From the NCBI GenBank assembly GCA_009843915.1, contig VYCM01000151.1, positions 1 through 62,514 of the forward strand: a stretch of 62,514 nt of DNA, written 5' to 3'. Numbering within the stretch: the stretch's first letter is position 1; the number at the start of each line of letters is the position of its first letter. Under the pieces are notes generated by a model that ran no database searches, was not told the DNA's origin, and saw only the letters and a list, made by a program, of their open reading frames with translations. This document shows positions 34,450-42,872 of this stretch, piece after piece. Source of the DNA: Acidimicrobiaceae bacterium. Lineage in GTDB: Bacteria; Actinomycetota; Acidimicrobiia; Acidimicrobiales; Aldehydirespiratoraceae. Position numbers and translations under genes: made by a program.

Positions 34450-35195
34450 CCCGGTTGACGGCGTTGGTCCCGGGATCGGTGTGCGCAGCCGCGCTGGGCC
34501 GGGCGTGGCCGCAGGACCTCGACAGCCAGGTGCGCTGCATCGACGAAGGGGCGAGGTCGCTGCGGCTGGCCTGCTGCTGCCCGCCCCGATTCCACGAGGC
34601 TCCGGATCCCGACACGGTCACCGCCGGCCTGGTACGGACGCCGGGCGCAGTGCCCGTGCTCGGAGTGGTGACAGGACCGCTGAGCGAACTCCTGTCAGAT
34701 ATCCACCGCAGAGGTGGAGAACTCTCAGGTAGTTCGCCGATCCAGGACGTCCAGGAATTCCTTGACGATGCCTCGGATGCCGCGGTGGACAGGCTCCGTG
34801 CGCTGAGCGCATGCGGGGTGCGGCGAGCCGCCGTGGCGGAGCACGCTACGACGGCGCCACGGATCGACCAAGACGCCGCGGCCGAGGCCCACCGCCCCCT
34901 CCTCAACGCGGCCGCTCACCTGCGCATCGACCTGGTGCTCGTCGCGAGCGGCCTCGATGACGTGGCGTCGCTCGGCTATGAGGACTGGGTGTCCGACTGG
35001 GGATGCTCGCCGGGGCTGGCCTTCCTGGCGGCCGACGCCTTCGATTCGGCCGCAGCACTGGAGCGCGAGCTGGACCGGATCCGAGCCGCCGGCGATCCCA
35101 GCGAGGCCATTACCGCGCCGCTCGATGCAGGCGTGTCCCCTGAACTGGTGCGGCACGCGTCCCGTGTCCTGTCCGGGGAGGACGCACGGCCGTGA
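34446..35195 (+). CDS. Unassigned protein of the carboxylase-like cluster (possibly URO-D/MetE-like barrel)
   Basis: The 249-residue soluble protein overlaps both neighbours by four bases (ATGA and GTGA), so it belongs to the operon. Pro-Val-Leu-Gly-Val-Val-Thr-Gly-Pro-Leu and a C-terminal Ala-Pro-Leu-Asp-Ala-Gly-Val-Ser-Pro-Glu-Leu-Val resemble the strand-loop edges of uroporphyrinogen-decarboxylase or cobalamin-independent methyltransferase barrels, but the similarity is weak by eye. A Cys-Cys-Cys run near residue 40 is unusual. In acetophenone carboxylase a fifth, separate subunit is needed; this could fill such a place, but nothing in the sequence proves it. Confidence 0.45.
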   Translation: MTRLTALVPGSVCAAALGRAWPQDLDSQVRCIDEGARSLRLACCCPPRFHEAPDPDTVTAGLVRTPGAVPVLGVVTGPLSELLSDIHRRGGELSGSSPIQDVQEFLDDASDAAVDRLRALSACGVRRAAVAEHATTAPRIDQDAAAEAHRPLLNAAAHLRIDLVLVASGLDDVASLGYEDWVSDWGCSPGLAFLAADAFDSAAALERELDRIRAAGDPSEAITAPLDAGVSPELVRHASRVLSGEDARP

Positions 35196-36763
35196 GCTAC
35201 TCGGTGGGCATCGACATGGGGGGCACCTTCACCGACGGGTATTTCTCCGACGGCGAGCAGGCCATGATCGCCAAGGTTCCCACCACCCACTTCGACCTGA
35301 CCCGCTCGGTGATGGCGTGCCTGGCCGAGGGCGCCGAGGCCTTCGATGTTCCCCTGGAGCAGTTGCTGGGCGAGATCGGCCTGTTCCGGCTGGCCACCAC
35401 CATCGGCACCAACGCGGTGGTCACCGGCACCGGCGACCCGGTCGGGCTGATGGTCGAGGCCGGCGCCGAGAAGTCGCTGTACGGACCGAGCGAGCCCGCG
35501 CCTGCCCTGGGCGTCTTCGTGAGGCCCGACCATGTGGTGGGCGTCGACCCGGAGGCAGCCGCCGCGGAGGTGCTGGCCCTGTGCCGCGACCTGGTGCAGC
35601 AGGGGGTACGCCACACGGTGGTGAGCCTGCGAGGGCCGCGCCGGGACGCAGAGGCGGGGTTGCGGGAGTTGGTGCGCGACCGGTACCCGGTCCACTACCT
35701 GCGGTCCATCCCTCTCACCATGGGGTGGGAGACGGCCGACGTCGACGACGACGTGCTGCGCACCAACACGGCCGTCCTCAATGCCTACCTGAGCCGGCCC
35801 ATGGCCAAGCTGCTGTACCGCACCGAGGGGATCCTCCAGCGGGCCGGGCTGGCGGTGCCTCTGATGGCGGCCCGCTCCGACGGCACCTTCAGCCGGATGC
35901 CCCGGACGACCGCCATCAGCACCTACAGCTCAGGACCGGCCGCCGGGCTGGGGCTGGCGGCCGTGCTGGCCGGCCAGCACGGCGACTCGACCGTGGTCGC
36001 CTTCGACATGGGCGGCACCACCCTCGACCTCGGACTGGTGCGGGACGGAACCCACGAAGTGAACCCCGAGCCTGAGATCCGGGGTGTCCCGGTGTCGTTG
36101 CCCGTGCCCGGGATCGTCTCGGTCGGCCTCGGAGGCTCGTCGATCGCCTCCGCTGACAGTTCGGGGACGGTGACGGTGGGGCCGGCCAGCGCCGGCGCCG
36201 TTCCAGGCCCGGCCGCGTTCGGCCGGGGCGGCACCGAACCGACCCTCACCGACGCCGACATGGAGTTGGGGCTGCTGGCTGACGGGCAGGTCCTACCCGG
36301 CGACATAGTGCTCGACGCGGGCCGGGCCTCGGCGGCCTTGGCCCCGCTGGCCGACGGCGACGCTACGGCCGCAGCCCGGCTCGTGCATGAGGTCGCCCAC
36401 AACACGGCGGCTGCGGCCATCGAGGACCTACTGTCCCGCTCGGGGGTCGATCGCGCCGAAGCCACTCTCTACGCGTTCGGCGGGGCCGGAGGGCTGCACG
36501 CCGGCCCGGTCGCGGCCCTGGTGGGCATCAGCCGGGTCCGGTCGTTCGCGGCGGGCAGTGTCTTCAGTGCCCGGGGTGTAGCCGAGGCCGCACTTGATGG
36601 GTCCGCTCTCGGTCGCTGGCACGACGCCGATAGGTCCCTGCCAGGCGGTGTTGTTGCCGGTCCCGCGCTCGTCAACGTCTCGGGAGCCGTGCATGCTGTG
36701 CCTTCCGGCTGGACGGCAAGGAGTGACGGAGTCGACAGCCTCCTGTGGGAGCGGTCGGGGTGA
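35192..36763 (+). CDS. Second, short HyuA-like subunit (alpha-prime type)
   Basis: The 523-residue ASKHA ATPase has Gly-Ile-Asp-Met-Gly-Gly-Thr-Phe-Thr-Asp at its N-terminus, Thr-Thr-Ile-Gly-Thr-Asn-Ala, Phe-Asp-Met-Gly-Gly-Thr-Thr-Leu-Asp-Leu near residue 271, and Tyr-Ala-Phe-Gly-Gly-Ala-Gly-Gly-Leu-His. It lacks about 170 C-terminal residues of the first HyuA. Two unequal HyuA-like chains with one HyuB-like chain and a gamma-like chain mirror the alpha, alpha-prime, beta, gamma core of acetophenone carboxylase. The stop overlaps the GTG of the thiolase-like gene. Confidence 0.83.
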   Translation: MSYSVGIDMGGTFTDGYFSDGEQAMIAKVPTTHFDLTRSVMACLAEGAEAFDVPLEQLLGEIGLFRLATTIGTNAVVTGTGDPVGLMVEAGAEKSLYGPSEPAPALGVFVRPDHVVGVDPEAAAAEVLALCRDLVQQGVRHTVVSLRGPRRDAEAGLRELVRDRYPVHYLRSIPLTMGWETADVDDDVLRTNTAVLNAYLSRPMAKLLYRTEGILQRAGLAVPLMAARSDGTFSRMPRTTAISTYSSGPAAGLGLAAVLAGQHGDSTVVAFDMGGTTLDLGLVRDGTHEVNPEPEIRGVPVSLPVPGIVSVGLGGSSIASADSSGTVTVGPASAGAVPGPAAFGRGGTEPTLTDADMELGLLADGQVLPGDIVLDAGRASAALAPLADGDATAAARLVHEVAHNTAAAAIEDLLSRSGVDRAEATLYAFGGAGGLHAGPVAALVGISRVRSFAAGSVFSARGVAEAALDGSALGRWHDADRSLPGGVVAGPALVNVSGAVHAVPSGWTARSDGVDSLLWERSG

Positions 36764-37920
36764 GCGTGCTCGACGGCATCGCCATTGTCGGCGTGGCCGA
36801 GACGGCCATCGGGAAGCTGCCGGGCCGCAGCGCCATCAGCCTGCAGGCTGAGGCAGGCGTTGCCGCGGTAGCCGCAGCCGGCCTGGCCAAGGGCGACATC
36901 GACGGGGTGTTCTCGTTCTCGGGCTACTCCCAGGCGATGATGCTGCACGCAGTCCGGGTGGCCGAGCATCTGGGTCTGCGACCCGAGTTGGCCGTGGTCA
37001 CCGACGTGGGCGGTCCCGGCACCCACCACGCCGCCCTGCTGAACGTGGCAGCGGCCATCGACGCGGGCATGTGCACCGCCGCGCTGTGCACCTACGGCGA
37101 GAACGGCATCTCCATCCGCCGATCGGGCCGGGGTCGGGCACCGGGCACGCTCACCGGCGGGGAGGACTTCGAGGCGCCCTACGGCCAGATCGCGATGATC
37201 AGCGGCTACGCCCTGTTTGCCCAGCGCCATATGCACATGTACGGCACCACCAGCGAGCAACTCGGTGCGGTGGCGGTGGCCTCCCGATACCACGCCTCGC
37301 TGAATGACAACGCCCACAAGCGCGAGCCCATCACCCTGGACGACCACCAGGCCTCACCCATGATCTCGTCGCCGTTGCGCCGGCTCGACTGCTCGCTGAT
37401 CTCCGACGCGGGCGGGGCCTTCGTGGTGACGTCAATCGAGCGGGCCCGCAGCCTGGGCGTGCCCTACGCACGGGTGCTCGGCTACGGCGCGGCGGCCACC
37501 CACCACATCCCGTCTCAGGCTCCCGACCTACACGAGTTGGGCGGACCGGTGGCCGCAGCCCGAGCCTTCGAGCGCGCCGGCCTGACCGTGGCCGACGCCG
37601 ACGCGGTCTACATCCATGATGCCTGCACGTTCAGCGTGGTGGCCGGGGTGGAGGCTCTCGGCCTGTGCGTCGAGGGTGAGGGCGGGCCGTACGCCGAGTC
37701 GGGGGCGCTGGCGCTGGGCTCGAAGTGCCCGGTGAACCTGCACGGCGGGATGCTGTCGCACGGTCACGCCGGCGGAGTGTTCCACCTGCTCGACGCGGTG
37801 CGCCAGCTGCAGGGCACGGCCGGGCGTCGCCAGGTCGAGGGGGCCGAAATAGTGGTGGCCCACGGCAACGGCGGGGTGTTCTCGACGTTCTCCACCATGG
37901 TGCTGGGACGTGGCCCATGA
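36760..37920 (+). CDS. Thiolase-like protein (SCP2/lipid-transfer type) lacking the usual nucleophilic Cys
   Basis: The 386-residue thiolase-fold protein has Ile-Val-Gly-Val-Ala-Glu-Thr at the N-terminus, His-Asp-Ala-Cys-Thr-Phe, and the C-terminal Asn-Leu-His-Gly-Gly-Met-Leu-Ser-His-Gly-His-Ala-Gly-Gly. Where true thiolases carry the acyl-accepting Cys, this chain reads Val-Gly-Gly-Pro-Gly-Thr-His-His. It is paired (ATGA overlap) with a DUF35 gene, the arrangement of lipid-transfer-type thiolases and the Ltp retro-aldolases of steroid side-chain breakdown. It may cleave or condense a CoA ester by a variant chemistry. Confidence 0.78.
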   Translation: MSVLDGIAIVGVAETAIGKLPGRSAISLQAEAGVAAVAAAGLAKGDIDGVFSFSGYSQAMMLHAVRVAEHLGLRPELAVVTDVGGPGTHHAALLNVAAAIDAGMCTAALCTYGENGISIRRSGRGRAPGTLTGGEDFEAPYGQIAMISGYALFAQRHMHMYGTTSEQLGAVAVASRYHASLNDNAHKREPITLDDHQASPMISSPLRRLDCSLISDAGGAFVVTSIERARSLGVPYARVLGYGAAATHHIPSQAPDLHELGGPVAAARAFERAGLTVADADAVYIHDACTFSVVAGVEALGLCVEGEGGPYAESGALALGSKCPVNLHGGMLSHGHAGGVFHLLDAVRQLQGTAGRRQVEGAEIVVAHGNGGVFSTFSTMVLGRGP

Positions 37921-38327
37921 CCGGCAAGCCGCGCCCCGACCTGAACGACACGGCCACGACCCCGTACTGGGAGGCAGCCGCCCGCCACGAACTTGCGCTG
38001 CCGTGTTGCGACGGCTGCGGACTCGTCTTCTTCCCACCCCGGGAGCGCTGCCCGGGCTGTTGGAGCGCCGAGTTGTCCTGGCAGCCGATGAGCGGTGGGG
38101 GCACGGTGTGGACGTTCACCGAGGTCCATGTGGCCTTCTACGACGACACCTGGGCCGATGACGTGCCCTATGTCGTTGCCGTCATCGAGTTGGACGAGGG
38201 CCCGCGGATGCTGGCTGGCATCGTCGAGCCCGATATGGCCAGCTTGGCCATCGGCGACCGGGTCGAAGTCACCTTTGAGGACCGTCCCGAAGGGGTGACG
38301 CTGCCCGTGTTCCGAGTTGTCGAGTGA
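37917..38327 (+). CDS. DUF35 Zn-ribbon/OB-fold partner of the thiolase-like protein
   Basis: The 136-residue protein has a rubredoxin-like zinc ribbon (Cys-Asp-Gly-Cys and Cys-Pro-Gly-Cys, about residues 32-49) followed by an OB fold. DUF35 proteins bind acyl-CoA and form active complexes with thiolase-like partners. The ATGA overlap with the preceding gene makes a 1:1 complex likely. Confidence 0.87.
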   Translation: MTGKPRPDLNDTATTPYWEAAARHELALPCCDGCGLVFFPPRERCPGCWSAELSWQPMSGGGTVWTFTEVHVAFYDDTWADDVPYVVAVIELDEGPRMLAGIVEPDMASLAIGDRVEVTFEDRPEGVTLPVFRVVE

Positions 38328-38342
38328 CCGCCCCGGCCTCGT

Positions 38343-38462
38343 CGAATTGGCAGCGTCTTGCCCCCTATACGGGCATTTCTGCTGCCAGTTCCCCGGCCCA
38401 GATGTCCACCGGCCGAATTGGCAGCGTTTTGCCCCCTATACGGGTGTTTCTGCTGCCAGTTC
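38343..38462 (+). repeat. Two 49-base structured direct repeats
   Basis: Copy 1 is 38343-38391 and copy 2 is 38414-38462, 71 bases apart start to start, with three mismatches. Each copy folds: GAATTGGCAGC pairs with GCTGCCAGTTC (one U-G pair) and an inner GCCC pairs with GGGC in copy 1 or GGGT in copy 2. The change in the inner stem keeps pairing through a G-U pair. They fill the gap between the DUF35 gene and the acyl-CoA ligase gene. Role unknown: RNA stabiliser, terminator/attenuator, or members of a dispersed palindromic family. Confidence 0.8.
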
Positions 38463-38498
38463 TAGGCCGGTGACTTGTGTGACCATGGGCGGCAGGTC

Positions 38499-40079
38499 GT
38501 GACCGGCGTCGAATACCAGGATCTGTGGTCGTTGTGCGAGGCCCGGGCCCGGGAGCACCCGGACCGGGTAGTGCTCGACTTCGACGGCAAGCTCTGGACC
38601 TGGGCTGAGCTGATCGCGGCTGCTGAGGGCTTGGCCGGTGGGCTGGTCGCCGCCGGAGTGGGAGCGGGTGAGGTGGTCGGGCACATGTCGCCCAATCATC
38701 CCGAGGCGGTGGTCACGATGTTGGCCCTGCTGCGGCTGGGCGCGGTGGAGTGCCCGGTCAACGCGGGTCTGCGGGGCCAGCAGTTGGCTCATGTGCTGGA
38801 CCACTCCGGCGCGAGGGTGCTCATCGTGGACGGGTCCCTCATGGAGCGAGTCTCCGACCAGTTGCCGTCCGCGCCGGGAGTGCAGGCGATCGTGCAGCGT
38901 GGCCAGTGTTCGACACCGGCTGGTGTGGAGGCCATCAACTACGCCGGACTCCGGGTATCGGCCGATAGGCCGCCGTCGTTCGCGCCTCCGGCGCCGGGCG
39001 ACCCGATGAACGTCATCTACACGTCGGGCACCACCGGGCCGGCCAAGGGTGCGGTGCTGCCTCAGGCCTTTCCCATACAGCAGGCCCGCATCAAGATCGA
39101 GCAGTGGGGGCTGACCGCCGACGACGTGCTGTTCTCGGCCCTGCCCCTCTACCACGTCAACGCCCGGTTCTCGACGCTGGGCACCGCCCTGGTGGTGGAC
39201 GGGCGGGCTGCGCTGGTCTCGCGCTTCTCGGCCGGCACGTTCTGGGACCAGGTTCGCGGCGCGGGTGCCACCGAAGTGGGCGTGGTGGGTGCGGTGTCGT
39301 CGATCCTGCTGCGCCAGGAGCCCGGCCCGGCCGACCGTGACCACCATGTCCGAATGATGCACGGCGCAGCCGGAATACCGATGGATCGCCGAGCCGATTT
39401 CGAGGAGCGGTTCGGGCTGCGGTTAGTCACCGGGTTCGCTATGACCGAGACCGGCCACTTCTCCACCACCAGCCCCGACGACCCCATGCGCTACCGGGCA
39501 TCGGGCCGTCCCGTGCCCCAGTATGAGGTGGCGGTGGTCGACGTCGACGACAACGAGTTGCCCCCCGGCACCGTCGGCGAGCTGGTGGTCAGGCCCCGGG
39601 TGCCGGGCGTGATGATGACCGGCTACCACCGCCAGCCCGAGGCCACTGAGGCAGCGTTTCGCAACGGGTGGTTCCACACCGGCGATCTGGCCACCATCGA
39701 GGCCGACGGCTATATCCGCTGGGTCGACCGGATCGCCGATGCCATCCGCCGCCGGGGCGAGATGATCTCCTCCACAGAGGTCGAGCGAGCAGTGTGCGCC
39801 TTCGACGGGATCGCCGAGTGCGCCGCGGTGGGCGTGCCCTCAGAACTGGGCGAGGAGGACGTCAAGCTGGTCGTGGTACCCGAGCCGGGCCGGGCCATCG
39901 ACCCGGCGGCCTTGCAACGCCACTGCCAAGCCACCCTCCCCGACTTCTGCCAACCCCGCTACCTGGAGATCCTCGAAGAACTCCCCAAGACGGCCACCCA
40001 CAAGGTAAACAAACCCCAACTCCGCCACACCGACGGCCCAACTGTCCTGGACCTCGCGGGAGGGTCTAAAGGGATCTAG
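38499..40079 (+). CDS. AMP-forming acyl-CoA synthetase
   Basis: The 526-residue ANL-superfamily ligase converts a carboxylic acid, ATP and CoA to acyl-CoA. It has the P-loop-like Tyr-Thr-Ser-Gly-Thr-Thr-Gly-Pro-Ala-Lys-Gly near residue 170. Trp-Phe-His-Thr-Gly-Asp and Asp-Arg-Ile-Ala-Asp-Ala-Ile-Arg-Arg-Arg-Gly-Glu-Met-Ile-Ser form the hinge, and the C-terminal catalytic Lys lies in Thr-Ala-Thr-His-Lys-Val-Asn-Lys. I chose the GTG at 38499, preceded by GGCAGG; a GTG at 38475 would add eight residues. In this setting the likely substrate is the beta-keto acid made by the carboxylase. The stop lies in a CTAG shared with the convergent cupin gene. Confidence 0.9.
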   Translation: MTGVEYQDLWSLCEARAREHPDRVVLDFDGKLWTWAELIAAAEGLAGGLVAAGVGAGEVVGHMSPNHPEAVVTMLALLRLGAVECPVNAGLRGQQLAHVLDHSGARVLIVDGSLMERVSDQLPSAPGVQAIVQRGQCSTPAGVEAINYAGLRVSADRPPSFAPPAPGDPMNVIYTSGTTGPAKGAVLPQAFPIQQARIKIEQWGLTADDVLFSALPLYHVNARFSTLGTALVVDGRAALVSRFSAGTFWDQVRGAGATEVGVVGAVSSILLRQEPGPADRDHHVRMMHGAAGIPMDRRADFEERFGLRLVTGFAMTETGHFSTTSPDDPMRYRASGRPVPQYEVAVVDVDDNELPPGTVGELVVRPRVPGVMMTGYHRQPEATEAAFRNGWFHTGDLATIEADGYIRWVDRIADAIRRRGEMISSTEVERAVCAFDGIAECAAVGVPSELGEEDVKLVVVPEPGRAIDPAALQRHCQATLPDFCQPRYLEILEELPKTATHKVNKPQLRHTDGPTVLDLAGGSKGI

Positions 40080-40651
40080 AGGTCGTAAGGGATCTGGTGG
40101 GGGCCGGGGTGGTCGTGGGTCTCGCCGGTGTCGGGGTTGAGGCGGCGGTGGGCGAACTTGCCGACCCGGGCGCTGCGGACCATCACGGCCACCGTGCGAT
40201 CGGTCTCGGCCTGCTCGGCGTGGAACGTCCACGGCGGCACCAGGTCCACCTCGCCGATAGTCAGGCTGATCTCCTCATCGGGCTCCAAGACTGACGCTGC
40301 CCCCGCTGGATCCCGGTAGCGCAGGACGGTCTCAGCGCCCTCAAGCAGGCCGTAGGCCACCCAGGCGTGGCCGTGGTCGTGGACCGGGGTGCGGCCGGTC
40401 TCATCCTTGACCAGGCCGTTGACCACGAAGCCGAAGTCGGGGTCCTCGTAGAACAGCAGGTTGGTGTAGCGGTTGTTGGTGCGGTCGTGGCTCTTGGGCC
40501 AGTCCCGAGCCGCCGCCTTCAGCTCGGGATCGGCCAGGGCCGCCTCCAGCACGTCGCTGATGCGGCTCCAGAGCTCGGGTTCGGGCATGTCCTCCGCGTA
40601 GAGCCGGCGGACGGGGTCGACGATGCGGCGGAGCAATCTGGAGTCGCTCAC
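40076..40651 (-). CDS. Cupin protein related to cysteine-dioxygenase-like enzymes
   Basis: The 191-residue protein has a single cupin domain with Pro-Val-His-Asp-His-Gly-His-Ala-Trp-Val-Ala-Tyr-Gly as motif 1 (metal-binding His residues) and Trp-Thr-Phe-His-Ala-Glu-Gln in motif 2. The Tyr-Thr-Asn-Leu-Leu-Phe-Tyr segment before it is common in a conserved family of putative non-heme oxygenases. Its GTG overlaps the stop of the alcohol dehydrogenase gene, so they form a pair. Confidence 0.75.
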   Translation of the reverse strand: MSDSRLLRRIVDPVRRLYAEDMPEPELWSRISDVLEAALADPELKAAARDWPKSHDRTNNRYTNLLFYEDPDFGFVVNGLVKDETGRTPVHDHGHAWVAYGLLEGAETVLRYRDPAGAASVLEPDEEISLTIGEVDLVPPWTFHAEQAETDRTVAVMVRSARVGKFAHRRLNPDTGETHDHPGPHQIPYDL

Positions 40652-41730
40652 GGTCGGATCACTGCCTTGGTGGGGTACATGCCTTCGATCTCGTTGGCGA
40701 TGGCCCGGATGCACAACTCGGTGTCGTCCAGGTCGAACGTGTGGCTGATCATCTCCTCGGGCTTGAAGCCGGTGGACTCGATGAGGTCCATCGTCGCCCG
40801 CAGCGCTGGGCTGCCGGCCGTGAACGCCCCCTGCACCTTGATCTCGTTCCAGACCAGGGCGTCGATCTCGACCGGTACCTGCCTGCCTCCGCTGAGTCCG
40901 GCCAGCACCAGCGTTCCCCGCTTGCGCACGGCCGCCACCGAGGACGCCAACGCTGCCGGGCTGCCGCTCACGTCGACCACCACGTCGGCCATGGCCCCGC
41001 CCGTCTCGTCGGCCACCGCCTCGACCACGTCGGTCTGATCGACCTCGACCGTGAGATCGGCTCCCCAGCGGCGGGCCAACGCCAGCCGGTCGACGTCGGC
41101 CGCCGTGCCGGTCACGATGATGCGAGCTGCGCCCGCGGCCCGGGCCGCCCACGTGCAGGCCAGGCCCTGCTGGCCCGGCCCCTGGATCAGCACCGTGTCA
41201 CCGAACGTCACGCCGCCGTGCAGGATGGCCCACTGGTAGCCGTTGGCCATGACCGACCCGCACAGCACTGCGGCCTCGTCGCTCATGGCGTCGCCCACCT
41301 TGAACAGTTCGGCGTCCGGGTTCACGTACAGATACTCGGCCAGACCTCCGAAGAGATGGGGCGGATCCGCGGCGCTGGTGTTGCTGCCGTAAGAGGTGCG
41401 CTGGGGACAGAACCGGGGAGCGCCGTCTCGACAGTCGCGGCAGTGGCCGCAGCCTCGGGAGCCCTTGAGGATCACCCGGTCGCCCTCGGTCACGCCGTGG
41501 ACGGCGGCCGCCGCTCGCCCCAGCCGCTCAACCCGGCCGAAGATCTCGTGGCCCAGGATCACCGGATAGGGCATGTCGATGCGGCCCCGGAAGTACTTGA
41601 CGTCCGTCCCGCACACGCCGCCCAGACCGATACGCAGCAGGGCTCCATCGTCGGCCACGTCCGGCACGGGGTACTCCCGGATCTCCAGGCGCTCAGGCCC
41701 CAGCAGCGTCGCAGTTCGCACCGTGCTCAC
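40648..41730 (-). CDS. Zn-dependent medium-chain alcohol dehydrogenase
   Basis: The 360-residue NAD(P)-dependent enzyme has catalytic zinc ligands in Gly-Gly-Val-Cys-Gly-Thr-Asp and Gly-His-Glu, and a structural zinc site Cys-Gly-His-Cys-Arg-Asp-Cys with a fourth Cys seven residues later. The nucleotide-binding Gln-Gly-Pro-Gly-Gln-Gln-Gly is also clear. The GTG at 41730 follows GGGGGAG. TAGGTT at 41753-41758 on the minus strand is a likely -10 box. It is convergent with the carboxylase-like cluster; a secondary alcohol oxidised to a ketone would feed that cluster, which is inference. Confidence 0.87.
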   Translation of the reverse strand: MSTVRTATLLGPERLEIREYPVPDVADDGALLRIGLGGVCGTDVKYFRGRIDMPYPVILGHEIFGRVERLGRAAAAVHGVTEGDRVILKGSRGCGHCRDCRDGAPRFCPQRTSYGSNTSAADPPHLFGGLAEYLYVNPDAELFKVGDAMSDEAAVLCGSVMANGYQWAILHGGVTFGDTVLIQGPGQQGLACTWAARAAGAARIIVTGTAADVDRLALARRWGADLTVEVDQTDVVEAVADETGGAMADVVVDVSGSPAALASSVAAVRKRGTLVLAGLSGGRQVPVEIDALVWNEIKVQGAFTAGSPALRATMDLIESTGFKPEEMISHTFDLDDTELCIRAIANEIEGMYPTKAVIRP

Positions 41731-41804
41731 AGCTCTCCCCCTGTCACCGCGCAACCTAACGACCTGCGCCTGAGGTCACGAAGTCCGGCTCGACGGCCGC
41801 GAAG

Positions 41805-42872
41805 TCATGCCTGGCGCGTGGCTACGAAGCGGGCGGTGGCGGCAAGGGCCTCTTTGGCCGCGGGCACATCGGGCAGGGTCTTCAGCGCGTCGAGCGCTTC
41901 TTCCAATAGGTCCGAGATCTCGTCCTCGAGACGGGCGAGGGCGCCGGTGTCGACGATCACCTGCTGGACGTCGGCCACCGTCTCGTCGCTCATCTCGGAG
42001 CCGACCAGGTCCAGGAGTGCCAGCTGTGACGGGGCCGCGGCGGCTCTCGCCATGGCCATGAGCAGGGTGGGCTTGCCTTCCCGCAGGTCGTCGCCGACTG
42101 GCTTGCCGGTGGCGGCCGGGTCTCCGAACGCACCCAGGATGTCGTCTCGCAGTTGGAAGGCCAAGCCCACCGGAAGGCCATGGCGCTTCAGTGGCTCGGC
42201 CAGGTCGGGGCGTCCAGCCAGCGCGGCGCCGAGTTGTAGCGGCCGCACCACCGTGTAGCGGGCCGTCTTGTGCTCGATGATCTTGCGAGCCTCGTCCGCG
42301 GTGGCGCTCCCCCGGGCACCTCCGACCACGTCCAGGTACTGGCCCATGTTGAGCTCGGTGCGCAGCCCGTCCCACACTGCCCGGGTCTCGGGGGACACCC
42401 ATCCCAGCGTGCGGTCGGCGAGCACCATGGCCATGTCTCCCACCAGCACGGCAGCCGCCTCACCGAAGCGCCGGTCCTCGCCGCGCCACTCCCTGGAGCG
42501 ATGGCGCTGCACGAATTTGCGCCACACCGTGGGCGCGCCCCGCCGGGTGTCGGAGCCGTCCATCACGTCGTCGTGGGCGAGCGCGAAGGCGTGGAGGATC
42601 TCCAGGGCGCAGCCGCCGTCGAGGGCACCGTCGCCGCTCGGGTCCCCGCCGGCTACCAGCCAGCCCCAGTGGCAGTAGGCGGGCCGGATGCGCTTCCCCC
42701 CGCCCAGGACCATGTCGGCGAGGTCGCCGAGCGGCTCATCGAGGCTCGGGTCCAGTGCGGCCCACTCCTGGCGCTCAGCGGCCAGGATCTCGCCGAGGCG
42801 GATCTGGACCCTGGCCGCGATGGCTGCCAGCTCGGCGGGAGGCTCGACGCGCTGGTCGTCGTGGGCAGTCAT
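41805..42872 (-). CDS. Polyprenyl (geranylgeranyl-type) diphosphate synthase
   Basis: The 355-residue all-helical prenyltransferase extends allylic diphosphates with isopentenyl diphosphate. The first Asp-rich motif is Asp101-Asp-Val-Met-Asp105 and the second is Asp243-Asp-Ile-Leu-Gly-Ala-Phe-Gly-Asp. Gly-Gly-Lys-Arg-Ile-Arg-Pro near residue 58 binds the homoallylic substrate. Product chain length cannot be told by eye. The start overlaps the xseB stop (ATGA). Confidence 0.92.
   Translation of the reverse strand: MTAHDDQRVEPPAELAAIAARVQIRLGEILAAERQEWAALDPSLDEPLGDLADMVLGGGKRIRPAYCHWGWLVAGGDPSGDGALDGGCALEILHAFALAHDDVMDGSDTRRGAPTVWRKFVQRHRSREWRGEDRRFGEAAAVLVGDMAMVLADRTLGWVSPETRAVWDGLRTELNMGQYLDVVGGARGSATADEARKIIEHKTARYTVVRPLQLGAALAGRPDLAEPLKRHGLPVGLAFQLRDDILGAFGDPAATGKPVGDDLREGKPTLLMAMARAAAAPSQLALLDLVGSEMSDETVADVQQVIVDTGALARLEDEISDLLEEALDALKTLPDVPAAKEALAATARFVATRQA

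Noticed and set aside
38343-38462. CRISPR array
   Set aside because: There are only two units, each is internally palindromic over 49 bases, with one 22-base spacer and no cas genes.
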